Source of the DNA: Chondrosia reniformis | Lineage: Eukaryota; Porifera; Demospongiae; Chondrillida; Chondrillidae | Reading direction: 5' to 3' | DNA: 64,000 nucleotides | Assembly: GCA_947172415.1 (NCBI GenBank) | Contig: OX359197.1 | Coordinates: forward strand, 2,480,001-2,544,000 | Shown here: positions 34,301-46,298 of the stretch, in pieces | How positions within the stretch are numbered: the stretch's first letter is position 1 | How the letters are laid out: the number at the start of each line of letters is the position of its first letter | Position numbers and translations under genes: made by a program | Notes under the pieces: generated by a model | Seen by the model: only the letters and a program-made list of their open reading frames with translations | What the model was told of the DNA's origin: nothing | Database searches by the model: none

Positions 34301-37300
34301 GGACGAATTGCAGCTTAAATAACAGGAAAACTAAAATTGTGCCTGCCTTACATAGTCTGGTTCTTCAGCAGCGGGTTTCTGGCCTGGAACAAACTCCTTT
34401 ATCTTCACAAGGAGCTTTTTGTGCTTCTTGGACAATAATTTGAATAAGCTACAAAAAGTCAAATATTATGCTCCAACATGGAAAAGATGGAGATCAGAGC
34501 ATTCAAGTGTGCATATACTTACTCAACTAATCTTTGCGCTGGAAGCAGTTGAAGTTGATTAAAATGAGCTGACATGTTTGCAAGGGCAGCTAGGCAATTG
34601 GTGTGAAGGTATTTATCCTATGGCAATAGAAAATTTGTAAATTTTATTAAAAATATTAAAGCTCTTCCCTGTACATTCTGAATGTAGTGGCATAAGTTTA
34701 ATAGAAATAAGCCCTTCTAAACATATTGGGAGCTTAAACCAGTTGTAAAAATCAGTTGCACATTCACTTAAATCAACTAATATAAGAGAAATACATACGT
34801 CACATGCAGCTATCAATAAGTAAACCTTGGGATCATATCAGAGAGTACGGTGCTACTCTCTAAGTAGGGATGGCCCGAAAAAATGGATACCGTATTCAAT
34901 GTATTATGGGTTAACACCTTATAAGTAGGCAGCGAATGCGTTTTTACCTCTTTTAAACTCGTAATGTGTCTTTTTTGTACGATTTCAATTGAGGGAAGCT
35001 GTTTTCAAGAGCACATAAAGGCTCTAAGTTTGTAAAACGGTTTCAGGCCTACTTCTGGTTTTTCCCATTTTCTTCTTATTATTATTATTCTTCCTTTTAT
35101 TTCACGCTAGTGTATAAACGCGCTTGTAGATAAATACATCATAGGGGCATATCGTCTAAACGTTTTAGCAACTAGGGAATAGGCACCTTTCTGTCTTCAA
35201 ATGATTTGTGCAAAGACAGTTTTCTGTGGCGCGTAAGAAAATTGGAACTTTTTGTCGCCATTTTCTAATTAGGAGTTCTTGGTCATATCCTCTTTATCTT
35301 TGACTACGACGTTATTTCGAGTTATTGCCAAAAAACTTACAAACTAGTTTTATTAAGTATAAAAAAAGGAATACAAGTAAATAAAACATTTAATAAATGA
35401 AATGAGAAGTAGGGATGGCAGTCCCTGCAACAGTACCTATCACATCTAGAAAAAGCAATGAAACAAGACAATGATCATATAATAAGGCTAACAATACACA
35501 AATGGAATATATACTGCCTCAAATTTCAGTGTCCTAACAATACACATCACTTCCATGTTTGGGTGCACTATCCCTACTTCAGCCATCATGGTGCGCCCAA
35601 ACATGGAAGTGATGTGTCTTGTTAGGACACTGAAATTTGAGGCAGTATATATTCCATTTGTGTATTGTTAGCCTTATTATATGATCATTGTCTTGTTTCA
35701 TGGCTTTTTCTAGATGTGATAGGTACTGTTGCAGGGACTGCCATCCCTAATTCTCATTTCATTTTTTAAATGTTTTTATTTACTTTAGATTAATTTCTGA
35801 AACATCTAACTTACTCTCATTGTTGACATGTTTACTTGCAAGGTTCGAATGACTACAATTATAATCAATCCTCCAAGTGTGATGTTGGTAAGCTTTCGTT
35901 CAGTATACCAGGGCACTTTTGGAATAGACTGCAGATTAACAACAGTAGAATACTTCAAATACACACAAATATGAGGTAACATCAATTGTGAAAAGTTTAA
36001 AACCTATTAACTCCAGTGTGGAAACTAGATAAGGACTATCTAAATTTATGGTTACTTATATGTAGTAATAAGTTGCATTTAAAAGAAAATGGGAGGTAGT
36101 TATATATTTGAGCATCAACAACACTTATACAATTCAGAGTAGATATTTCAACCTGCAGACTTTCTTTATTGCTTAAGATTGTTAAGGCTTAAATAGATAC
36201 CCCCATATTCTGTATATATACTGGTATGTTGATAGTTCATGGCCTTTTTCTAGCTTGTATACAAAGTGTATTTGTGACTCATACTGTTATTCATTAAGCT
36301 CTTTTCTTGATCCCTTTTTGTGAAGTCAACATAGGGTTACAAAGTATAAACCCTCTTTTGTGGGTGATTGTAACCTGACCCTTCAAAGTGCTATAGCTAA
36401 TTCCCCATGTATTACCATAAACATGTTTTGCTTGCTGCACAGGACAAAGGTTTTAGCGATTGGAAGTGTTTTTTTGCAGAATGCTACTGGCATGACAAAC
36501 AGAATATACGTACAGGTGGATTATCACTACTTGCCATATTAATAGGACTTTAGTCCTCCAGCCAAGGTAAGACTTCAGTCATTTGGCTGGTTAGTGTAAT
36601 ATATTCCAGTGATTATTCACTTTTTCAGAGTAAAACACTTGTGGTAAGCCATGTTGATCAGCCTATTCTATCTGAAGGTCTCAAAACCTTTCTTATGAAT
36701 GCACCAGGCATTTTGTAATGATGTTCATTAAATATCACTGTAGTTACTTAGATATCCTCTTAAGTATAGTGTAAATTATTAACTTTTAACTGTGTGGTAT
36801 TCACTTCCATTGCAACAATCTTTGGCCTAAAGCATGGTATCAATGCAAAGGCATGGTAGGAGTATACAAAGTTTACTGGTATCTGCATATTAGTAATACT
36901 AGTAAGTAAAGAATTACCCATACATAAAAACTCACTATTTCATGAATTGATTTACTGAAAACTTCATCCTGACTAAGTATTAGCAGGATTATCAACATCA
37001 TGTACAGATGATGAGAGCTACCTTCATCTGATTTGTGTAGTTGTTCCAGGATAGGAAGAACTAGGCATTCAATATCAGAACGGGAAAATATGAATGAAGA
37101 CATATTGTTATTTCCGTGAAGTAAGAAATAAAGCAGCAGGGAACTTCCTTCTCGCTGGACTTGCCTATGGAATAAGACACAAATAAGAAAGGAGTCAAGT
37201 AAACAGGGCACAATACACAAGCTTGCTAATTGTATTATTGGGACCACCTAAGAAATTACAAGTCAATATATGGAAGACATACAATTGTTTTTAATGTGAT

Positions 37301-40300
37301 TTTAAGAAGAGATCTTGTTCAAGTCAGTTCCTAATAAAGGACCATCAACTAACACAAAGTTACACACTAACTATATTTAAGTCTACGCTATGATTTAAAG
37401 TACAGAACTGTCCAAAATTAATAACAGTTTAATTTACTTACACCAAAATAGCTCCACTGAACATTAAGGCTGCATAGAGTTTATAATATATATAACAGTC
37501 TGAAACACCAGGCTTCTTACTTGCACAATGTTAGATACAACTTTTCCATTTCAACACCAAATGTCTGGCTTCTGTCTACTCCATCTCTGTCTACATTGAA
37601 ATGTAAGCTATAAAATATAATTGTGTTCTTACTCCACTTTATACATGTACGAATGTAGAGAACAAGGTGGTGGGTGCCAATCATAGAATCATTAGAACTT
37701 TACATATCTAATGACAGCCATGTATATACGTACTCCTTTTAATCGCATATAACAATTAATGGTATTTTAGGTTTCAGATCATATAGCCCTTGCTGGTTGA
37801 GCAAAAAATAATACATACGTATGTACATATGGTTTGACATCAAAAGTTAAGCTGTCACTGTGAACATATGAGTATACATCTACACTTTGTAAAGTGATAG
37901 CAAAAAAAGAGCAGATGCATGTATACATAAATGAGAAGGAATAAGGAGTGCTTGTTGCGATCATTATGAAAATAAAGTCTTATTGAGCGTCAGCAACTTA
38001 ACTGGGTTGTAATCCCATTCCTCATATATATTGCTGATGAAGACCTCTGGGTTGAAATGTCCAGAATTAGTCAATTTATGTTGTTGCTGATGCTTAAAGA
38101 GACTTTTTTCTCACATACATGAGAAATAGATATGCCTAGTTTAGTATTTTTTCAATCAATACTATGTACATAGGTACGTAGGTACATTATAGTTTCCAAA
38201 ATGGTATTACCTCCTTCCTCAGTGAATGAGAATAATGCCTTCCTAAAGGGATTCTGCCCCTTTGGTCCTCCGGGAGAATAAATTACAAGAATCAAGAGAA
38301 GCAACTGTGACTGCAGAGCCAATGGAGAACTTGTTTTGTCACTCTTCACAGCAGATGGAGATATCCATGACCAAAGACCACCTTTAGACATGTAAAAAGT
38401 GTGTACTTTATGCATTTATCAAGATTATTATAGTGTAGAAGTATACACTTTAAAAGAAGGCAAAAAATGTCTCACTTGTTAGAGAAGAGATGACACCATA
38501 TTTTTGTCTAAAATCAGGAGGTGGGGGATGTGGTTCAGTTATGTAGTAGTAGAGCATTGTTTTGACAATCTTGTTTGCTACTGCCTGTGGCATATTCATT
38601 ATATGAGAAACAAAGAACCCCTGGGATGCAGGCCGTGATTGAAAGAGCTGCTGAGACATCAGTGTAATCAAGCACGTCATGGCCATAAGGTGAATATCAT
38701 ATGTTTGGGGCCTATGTAACAACAACAGGTAGTAACAGATTACAGTATATACGTATATACTAGTATTATTGTGTTCTGTATATTCAGAAATTTACTTACA
38801 GTAGCTGCACCTCTGTGATTACCTCAATTAATGCTGATACCAATTTCTGTGCAGTCATTGCCTCTAAAGTATAAAATCCAAGAAGACATTATGGAGGTAT
38901 TAAAAAGTCTCCTAACAAATTTAAGAAGTATCGAAATTTGGGAAATTTTTGTGTAATAAATTTTTCTGTTGAAATATTATTATGGTGGTCTAAACCAACT
39001 GCACTTATTGATTTGCAGAAATAAATGAACAAGTGAAAATTTCGTCCGATAACCTCTTGTGGTTAGGGCCAAACACAAAAATATTTTAAAAACAAAAAAA
39101 ATCCTAAATTACAATAGTGCAGAAAGGATTACATAAAATGCAGTTGATAACAACACTGAAAATAAGGATGTATCTAATACATACTTTCAAATATCAAAAG
39201 TAATTGTTAGGGATAATAGGTATAGCAAATGGAGTGAATTATTTCTGATGCTGATAGCAGTTGAAAATACAGATGACTGTAGTAGTCATTGAAGCCACAT
39301 AAATTGTATGCTGTTGTTTCCAGGGGTACTACACACGTACGTACACCATTTTAAGGCTAGGTCTTGCTGTACAATCACTTTTGTGCTAAATCCCTTTGTG
39401 GAAGGTAATTTCTCAAAAAACTATAATATTGCAATCACTACTTATACATTTTATCAAACCCCAATATTATATTCCCATTTTTTGAGAAAATATGTCATTG
39501 ATAATTGATTAATCTAATATGCATTCAATACTGTTATTTATGTATACTGATGAAGGAATAGACACACATAGAACTAACCTATTTAGATAATTGCACCAAA
39601 TAGGTAAGCATTTATATACTTATTTCTAGGCAAGAAAGGTATTGAAACAGTATGTTGCGCACTCAAGGCCTTTATAAAATGATGGTTAACAAAGTTGACC
39701 AAAGTTAATGGGCGGCGTTAGTAATCCGTTGACCTTGCCAGTGGAGTGCAGGCAAAGCTGGCAAGGTCAACTAATTGTTTATCATTGCAGATGTTTACTG
39801 GATGATCCGTTAAGTAGATCTACTACATGTAACTAACTAGTTACAGCTAGTGTACATAACTGCAAGACTTAGCCTCTGATGTATCTTTTGTGTTTCATTA
39901 TTGTTTCAAATTCATTATACTCAATTCTCGTCTCGTATAGTGTCTCCACTAGATCAAACGTCTCTCCCCAAGACAGCTCCTGCCGAAGTCCCCTCGCCAG
40001 CAGCGACGACGTCCCTATCTCCACAACTCAAGGTAAGTGAAGCTATGGTATATAGATTAGCCATCTCACCCTATTGAAAGTTAGTTCTGCAACAAGCATG
40101 GCACACCCATGAACCTATATTCCCTGACTTGCTGTCAAGCAGACCCCATCTACCGCATCACTAACGAATGGGCGAATGTAGTTGCCATACTCAGTGACCC
40201 ACGGGTTGGCTTCAGGCTCATGCTCAAACCCAGGTACACATGCAGTTGTGTACCATTATACTTCAGTCTCCTTGCCAGGTCACAGTGAGACTCAGGCAAC

Positions 40301-43300
40301 CTATATAGGCAATCGCAATCGCTGGCTATATCCAGGGCAACAGCCTGCAAGCTAATCCCGTTGTGGTACCATACTGCTAGTTTGTGATAACGGGCAAACC
40401 CCACTTATCTCCGGTCCTGCTTCCTCCTTTGTTGTAGCTGCAACGACGGACACAGGTCCAACAGCCTCAAGCCATGGGTCCCTATCAGGACTGCAACAAC
40501 AGTCCCCACTTGGTTGCTACCTAGCCCAAACCCAGCAGCAACCGGTATGGCCCCCTCTACTGGGGACTTGCCCACAATGGCAGGCCAGCGGTCTGACCCA
40601 ACACCATCAGCTATTAAGGACAATCCACCAGGACTCGTCGTAAAACCAAACAACACTAGTAGTTCAGAGACCCAACCATTTCACAATCTAACCTTCCCCC
40701 ATCCCCGGCCATATCCTCAAGGCAAGCCAGGCACAAAAGGACATAGACTTGGGAGACCTCTTGCCAGAATCCCTCTCCAAACTTTTTGACAAATCTAAAA
40801 GAGAAGGTAAAGAAGACTCCCCTAAGACCAAGAGCAAGCCAGTGGAAACACCCCTCGACTGGGGACAAGCATACTGCACTTACGCTGCAGTCACTGTACA
40901 CTATCACCCTCAAAAAGCACAAGAGTTTATTACCTATGCCAACATTATTTTCAGACTGGTAAGGAAAGTCAAAGGGAAGGCCTGGTTCAGATACGACTGC
41001 ACTTTCAGACAAGCATTTGCCTCCCAACTCTCTCTTAGATAGGACCATAGGGAGCCAGACATTTGGATGCACCAACAACTGAGAACCAATCTAAGAGTAC
41101 CCAATTACCAAGTGTTGGGCTCCCATCGCAGCCTCTGAGCATGGACAAAATAACTTTGTTGCGTTTCTAGAGGTCCAAAATCTATCCATCTCTACCATAC
41201 AGTCATATTTGGCGGCTCTTCAGCACTGCAAGTCTTTCTGGACCCTTCAGATTGTAACCCATCTCCGCACACCCCACTTGGCATTACTCATACGAGGAAT
41301 TAAGAGGCATAATGCCAGTAGAGGAAGGAAGTTCACAAGACTACCAATCACTGCATTGATTATGCGCCACATTAAAGCTACTTTGAGCACCAAGAGTGAT
41401 GCTTATTCAAATAAGTTGATATGGGCAGCTTGCTGCATTGCTTGTTTTTGGTTTCTTAAAGTGCTCGGAATTTTTGGTACCTGATGGCAGTAACTACGAT
41501 CCCAACATTCACTTATCTCTGACAGATGTTTCTCTAGGGGATTTAAGCATGCCTTGGACCATTACATTGCAGATTAAGGTCTCCAAGACTGATCAATACA
41601 GGGCAGGCACTTCAGTTGTACTAGCCAAAACTAATACAAATATTTGTCTAGTTGACGTTTTACTGGATTATCTATTTTCAAGAGGTCCCCAGTTAGGTCC
41701 ATCAATTTGCCTGGAAAATGGAAAACCCCTGCATCGCCATAACTTTACTGTTTATGTTCAAAAGGACCTAACTTTATAGGGACTTAACAGTTCACTGTTT
41801 AACAGGCATAGCTTCTGAATTGGAGCAGCAACCACGGCTATCGCTGCCGGCATCCCAGAGACAACCATCAGGTTATTGGGACACCTGGAGAGCTCTGTCT
41901 ACCAAGGCTATATCAGGCCAGCCCCTTCTGAGCTCGCAATAGTCTCAGCAAAACTAACTTATCCTCCCAAAAAGGATTGAGTTTCGCAACAATTCGGGCA
42001 TTCACTGCTAAATGTATATGTATATGTACACATAGGCACATTTATCTCAGATAGCCATGTTTTTTCTTTTTTTCAAATTATTTTAATAAATGCAAATTTT
42101 TCACCATGGGATCACTCTTTCCTTGAACTAGCTCCTTTTGGGAAGTACCCCAGGTGCATGGATATGACAGTTAAGAAATCTGATGTATGTTGTGCGTATA
42201 GTTATATGGGGGGCAGCCATCTTATGAAGGATACCTGGGGTGCTAGCCTGCACCCCTTTATACCAAGGAGTTCCTCATACTTAGGAACTCCTTGTATATA
42301 CGTATATAGGCATACAATGGAGGTCTACATAACATGTGAGCGTAACTTGTTGTATATGGGCTTATGAATAATAAGGGGGTTGGGATGAAGGAAGCCGTAA
42401 ACATTATGTTACTGATGAATCTTATTATTGGTATCTTCAAGTGCTAGTAATTTAGTAAGCAAATAGTCACCAAATAGTTTAAGCTTATACTACATAGGTA
42501 TAAAATTAGATTATATTAATAATATTGACAGAACTATCACTCTTGTATTCAGTAACTTCGTAATAGTTATATTAGTTCATCCTACACTGTACATAGTCAT
42601 TCCCTTTGAGAGGATTTTGGTATGTACACTTTTAGGTTATTGTTTGTATGATACATCTTTTACATTAAAACTGCATTCCTAAGTAATATCAGTCTACAAG
42701 TTATTATCTCTAAGGGTACATACGTATAACTGACCACTTAAGTGAGGTACAGATCCCTTTAAAGGAGTCGTTGGAAGAGATGTAGACAAATTATTTGATG
42801 AAATGGCTGTGGTGTTTTTAGAAGTAGGTGTTACTGGCAAAGAAGCTGGCATGGTGTTGTCACTTTCAGTCAGAGGATCTTCTAGAATTTGCACTACTTC
42901 ATCATCAGCAAACCTTTCCAACAAATACTTACAAACCACTTGAACTAACAAGAGGGAATTATATGCCTTCCAAGTATATTCATTACTACAGAAATTCAAG
43001 ATAATATGCATGTTAATCTACATTATCAATCTATTTATTAATGCTTTACTATAATAAAGGGAACGAAGTTTTGAAATTAGAATGTATACAGTCTTAGATT
43101 TTAGAATGTTTGTACATGCACATAGATATGACAGTTCTATGTACTAGCTTGTTTATACTGTACTTATAAACATGATATATATGCATTTGAATAACAATGG
43201 TGTTGTAAGACCTTGTCCACAATTCACAAACTAAACTCATATACGTACAGTACGTATATAAAAACATATATGTATATATATACACTCCGTTGTTAGGGCA

Positions 43301-46182
43301 ACCAAGGCAAATTATAATCCATAACCATTGTATAACCTTAAGCTTGCATTATATTGCAAAAAGCCTAGGGGCGGAGTGTATAACTATTACATACATGTGT
43401 ATTTACATATGTTACTATGAAATATACCAAATTGGACTAGGAGACTACTATATAAATACTATACACAAAAAAGGGTACCACTGTCAAATGATGCGCATAA
43501 GTACTTATATGTATATGTTAAAAGATTGGCTTAATTCAGATCAACAGCTCTAAGCATTACAATGCTTTCTTTCATGATACACAGTAATTGTAGCTATTGA
43601 CGTAACAGCTTATGAAAAATTGTGATTGATTACAGAGTAATTTAATTATGAATAACATCACCCAAGCTTTTATATTTACTGGAATACGGCAAAAACAAGT
43701 AAAAAAAAACAATTTTGTACCTCTGAGATTTGCTATTATCCAAAAGTCCTATTAACTGTGTTACGCACACTTTCACCAGAGTCTTTAAGTTCCCACTCTT
43801 GCGGGTGTTGAATCCTTAGTTGCAATAGAGAATACACTAGTTTATGCTAGCAACAAATACATATTTACGTAGGTTAATATATACGTATATAAATAGATTA
43901 ATTATATTCCCTGTATATAGTCACGCAGCACTTGATCATTCACATAACTGCTAAGCTGCTAAACAGGGCTATTAATCTTAGTATGTTCCACTCTGCATTG
44001 ATATACGTATGTATAAATATATATAGACTACAATAGATACTAAATATAAGACCTTGTGTAATCCAGGCCAATCCAACCTAATATTGATCAAAAATTATCT
44101 GGTTTCTAGTACAGTCATGCTAAACACATGTGCTGTATACCATTGTCCAATAGATTATTAGTAACTTTGCATGCAGCAGAATTCTAACCTCCCAGCTATC
44201 CAAAAAGCATTAAAGAATCACAAACAGATTTTACCCTTCCTAAGTGGTTCATCAGCATGGTACATTTTAGTGGTGAAAAAAGGATGGACTTGAACTAATT
44301 AAAACACTTGTGGTTTTATTAATAAGTGAAGGTGGAGGCTAGCTGCAGTTGAAAGGGAGATAATTGCACCTAGCCAGTGGAAAGGCTATGAGATACAATT
44401 GATGATTGGAAAAATAACACCAGATCAACCAAGCAAGGACAGTGGTGATTATGCTATGCTAGTCAACTGTCAGGGTTGTATGCAGAACTTGGGCCGGGAG
44501 GGAGGTGAAAATAAAAATTACCCCCCTTTATACAGCCCTGGTTCAACTGTCTTTGTCTCTGGTGATTTTGTAATCTAAATGACTGGGAGCAGATTAGTGG
44601 TAGCCATTCATTAATACCTCGTTCTCCCTACCAAGGTAAGACTTTAGCTACATGTCTGGTCTGACAAAATACGTACTTTCCAGTTATTTTTATTTGCATC
44701 ACATGTCTTCATTATATGACCAGCTATACATACCTAATCAACTCACCAAATGCTTTACAGATAGGTTGCATTGCCTCATCAAACACTTTTGATTCTGGGC
44801 TACAAACACAGGTTAGTAAGAAAGTACACATAATACTTTAATACTGAGAGAATAAAAATACATACATATGTATGCACGTACGTACATACAATCTAATACC
44901 TATGAAAGTATGAAAATTGGAGATAAGTACATCAGTCTATCTCATTATCTCAAATTCAAATTCAAACTACTAGAGAGTAGACCAAATCATGAAACTGTAT
45001 AAGTCAAATCATTAGATCACGTAGAAGACAAATTCTCGAATTGATCAAGTTATCTCAAGCATTACTGGTAAAATAGCAATTAGTCCAGCTATTTTAATTA
45101 TTGTTTTATAGGGACAAGGTATCCTATTCAAATCTAACTACAGTTCGAAGTAAGGATTGGCTATTGGATGAAATACATAAAGCAAATTAAAACAGCACTC
45201 TTATACACAGCAATGAACCATCCACTTCAGTTCCTTAACTGGATCAGTACCCCCGGAAAGTACAGATTAACAAATATACTAGAAAATGGAGCACCTTAGG
45301 AGGTGCTCCAACAGTTTAAAGGATGTGGCCTCATTTGGCATGCATACCTCAAGCTTAAGGACAATGACAGAAGGCAGCTGTTTTGTCACTAAACAAGCCA
45401 AACTATGATTTGTGCTTATACCTACGTATAACTTTGCAATGTAACAAATGTTCAACCTTAATTTTCATGTTATTAGTGCTTGACTGTTTTAGTTGCTTTC
45501 ACATCTGAGCCAAGTGGAGGTTGAACATAATTTGCATACCTGCCACCTGATATTGTAAATCTGACAATATTGCATTCCTAAGATGTCTTAGTTTCTCCTA
45601 TTTAAGTTTCACAACAATTAAAGGGTTATGAATATATAAAAGGTAACTTAGAAATATTACATAACTACGAAAAAAACTTTTCAGGGTCCCTTTTCCATTC
45701 AAATTCACCAGATTAAAATTTCGTAGAAGAGTGAGAATAAAAAAACTTTACATAAGCAAACAGGTGTGGAAGTATACATAGTTACACATGTTGATATATA
45801 ATGTGGCCTTAAGAAAAATCTGATTCATCCCATCATACTCGGGAAGGTCCGCATGATCACAAAAAATTGCTTCATTTGTAAAGGCATGGATGGCTTTAGA
45901 TTCACCTGCCAACTTAATTTCAAACAAATCAACTATCTGATTACTCTTTCCATTAATTATACTCTATAGCAGTCTATAGATGACTGTGTCATACTCAAGT
46001 AGGAAGTAGAATGGAACATCGTTTTCCCTTTTAACTGACCTTGTCGTTGGTATTGTAAAAGAGAACAACAGTAAACCATCCCAAAACTGATCATCTTCCG
46101 ATATGGGATCCTCTCCAATTAACTTCTTTATGAAAGGATTGTCATTAATAGCTTTCAAAGGAAAAGAACTCACAGCGCCCAT
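31316..46182 (-). CDS. DYM: Dymeclin, 15 coding exons, 702 residues
   Basis: Golgi-associated peripheral membrane protein; loss in humans causes Dyggve-Melchior-Clausen dysplasia. Exons (minus): 46182-46040, 44799-44747, 43814-43721, 42985-42735, 38863-38800, 38711-38476, 38381-38211, 37590-37521, 37164-36936, 35928-35815, 34617-34523, 34448-34352, 33103-32921, 32859-32743, 31507-31316. All introns fit GT-AG and the phases agree, giving 2109 bp. The start MGAVSS keeps the N-terminal Gly used for myristoylation in the family. Landmark blocks shared with vertebrate dymeclin: [66 protein letters not shown] and [12 protein letters not shown] near the C-terminus. Human length is 669. Exon 4 could instead end at 42724 with a different acceptor for exon 5. 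Introns 4, 10, 12 and 14 hold transposons. Confidence 0.95.
31804..32690 (+). mobile_element. Foldback family E, copy E1, in the last dymeclin intron
   Basis: Left end: hairpin gagagta-ccgtag-tactctc (31804-31823), then aagtaggaatggcc. Right end: a palindrome with 181-bp arms (32311-32491 and 32510-32690), about two mismatches, and an 18-bp spacer that itself contains agtaggaatgg. The most complete copy, used as reference for the family. The element lies antisense to dymeclin in its last intron; a dymeclin pre-mRNA would carry the hairpin. Confidence 0.85.
33291..34249. mobile_element. 0.96-kb TIR element in dymeclin intron 12
   Basis: The ends match as inverted repeats for about 65 bp: aaagtaatgcctatactcac at 33291 against taacgcctgtactcgtgag reversed at 34249, continuing through agaatcga and cactcagcgaggcgag, with an 8-bp gap. 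A plus frame near 33465-33610 has coil-like sequence ([16 protein letters not shown]), with no known family. Without it the intron would be about 290 bp. Confidence 0.7.
34840..35785 (+). mobile_element. Foldback family E, copy E2, in dymeclin intron 10
   Basis: Left hairpin agagagta-cggtgc-tactctct (34840-34861), then aagtagggatggcc. Right palindrome with arms at about 35376-35568 and 35590-35785, nearly identical to each other but clearly diverged from the E1 arms. The body is homologous to E1 (taacaccttata, tacgacgttatttcgag). It ends 30 bp before the 3' edge of exon 10. Confidence 0.85.
39645..42000 (+). mobile_element. Tyrosine-recombinase element in dymeclin intron 4
   Basis: Approximate limits of the coding-like and GC-richer block inside a 3.9-kb intron. 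Near its left side is a 13-bp inverted repeat, ttgaccttgccag with a 16-bp loop (39729-39770). It includes a proline-rich leader, a gag-like segment and a tyrosine recombinase, but no reverse transcriptase, so it is either a truncated DIRS/Ngaro-type retroelement or a Crypton-like DNA element. Confidence 0.55.
40514..41980 (+). pseudogene. gag-like segment plus tyrosine recombinase, broken
   Basis: Segment one (about 40740-41100): [18 protein letters not shown] and [13 protein letters not shown], a W..Y...L...YD..FR pattern seen in proteins next to tyrosine recombinases in invertebrate elements. Segment two: a SAM-like core-binding part ([13 protein letters not shown], 41195) and a catalytic domain, with [13 protein letters not shown] where the first Arg is Lys, [26 protein letters not shown] preceded by a stop, and [14 protein letters not shown] carrying the His and the nucleophile Tyr. 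Frames change at 41440 and 41780. The end at 41980 is a clean stop after LTYPPKKD. Inactive. Confidence 0.7.
42262..42291. repeat. Small perfect hairpin in dymeclin intron 4
   Basis: aaggagttcct, a short loop (catactt), and its exact complement. It could be a terminator-like or mobile-element end structure; no further context. A similar 9-bp stem with 4-base loop (ggagcacct-tagg-aggtgctcc) lies at about 45290-45311 in intron 1. Confidence 0.45.
43283..43378. mobile_element. 96-bp MITE with CACTCCG ends, TA target
   Basis: CACTCCG and CGGAGTG at the two ends, with TA on each side (43281-43282, 43379-43380). The ends resemble the first bases of the 364-bp MITE at 24867-25230 (CACTCAATCC). Located in dymeclin intron 3. 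Very short, so only moderately supported. Confidence 0.5.
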
Positions 46183-46298
46183 TTTGGCATGCAAAGCTTA
46201 CGCAATAATCTACTACTATACAGTGGGTCTATATGGTAATGAAAATGGATTTAGTGTTAAAAAAACTATAGAGTAAAGGCAGTGGACATGTTAGCAAG
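46183..46298 (-). promoter_or_regulatory. 116-bp gap between HINFP stop and dymeclin start
   Basis: On the minus strand this holds everything between the HINFP TGA and the dymeclin ATG. It contains a T-rich tract followed by a ...ttaccatatag word, which could serve as a 3' splice site or simply be promoter DNA. There is no room for a long 3' UTR plus a separate promoter, so the two genes either overlap in their transcripts or are co-transcribed. Confidence 0.5.

Noticed and set aside
40405..41078. Minus-strand ORFs opposite the gag-like segment
   Set aside because: Shadows of the plus-strand gag-like and proline-rich coding region, which has recognisable motifs.
45841..45960. Minus-strand frame ([21 protein letters not shown]) as a further dymeclin exon
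   Set aside because: Exons 1 and 2 join in phase without it and the sequence does not match the family; the better match is 44747-44799.
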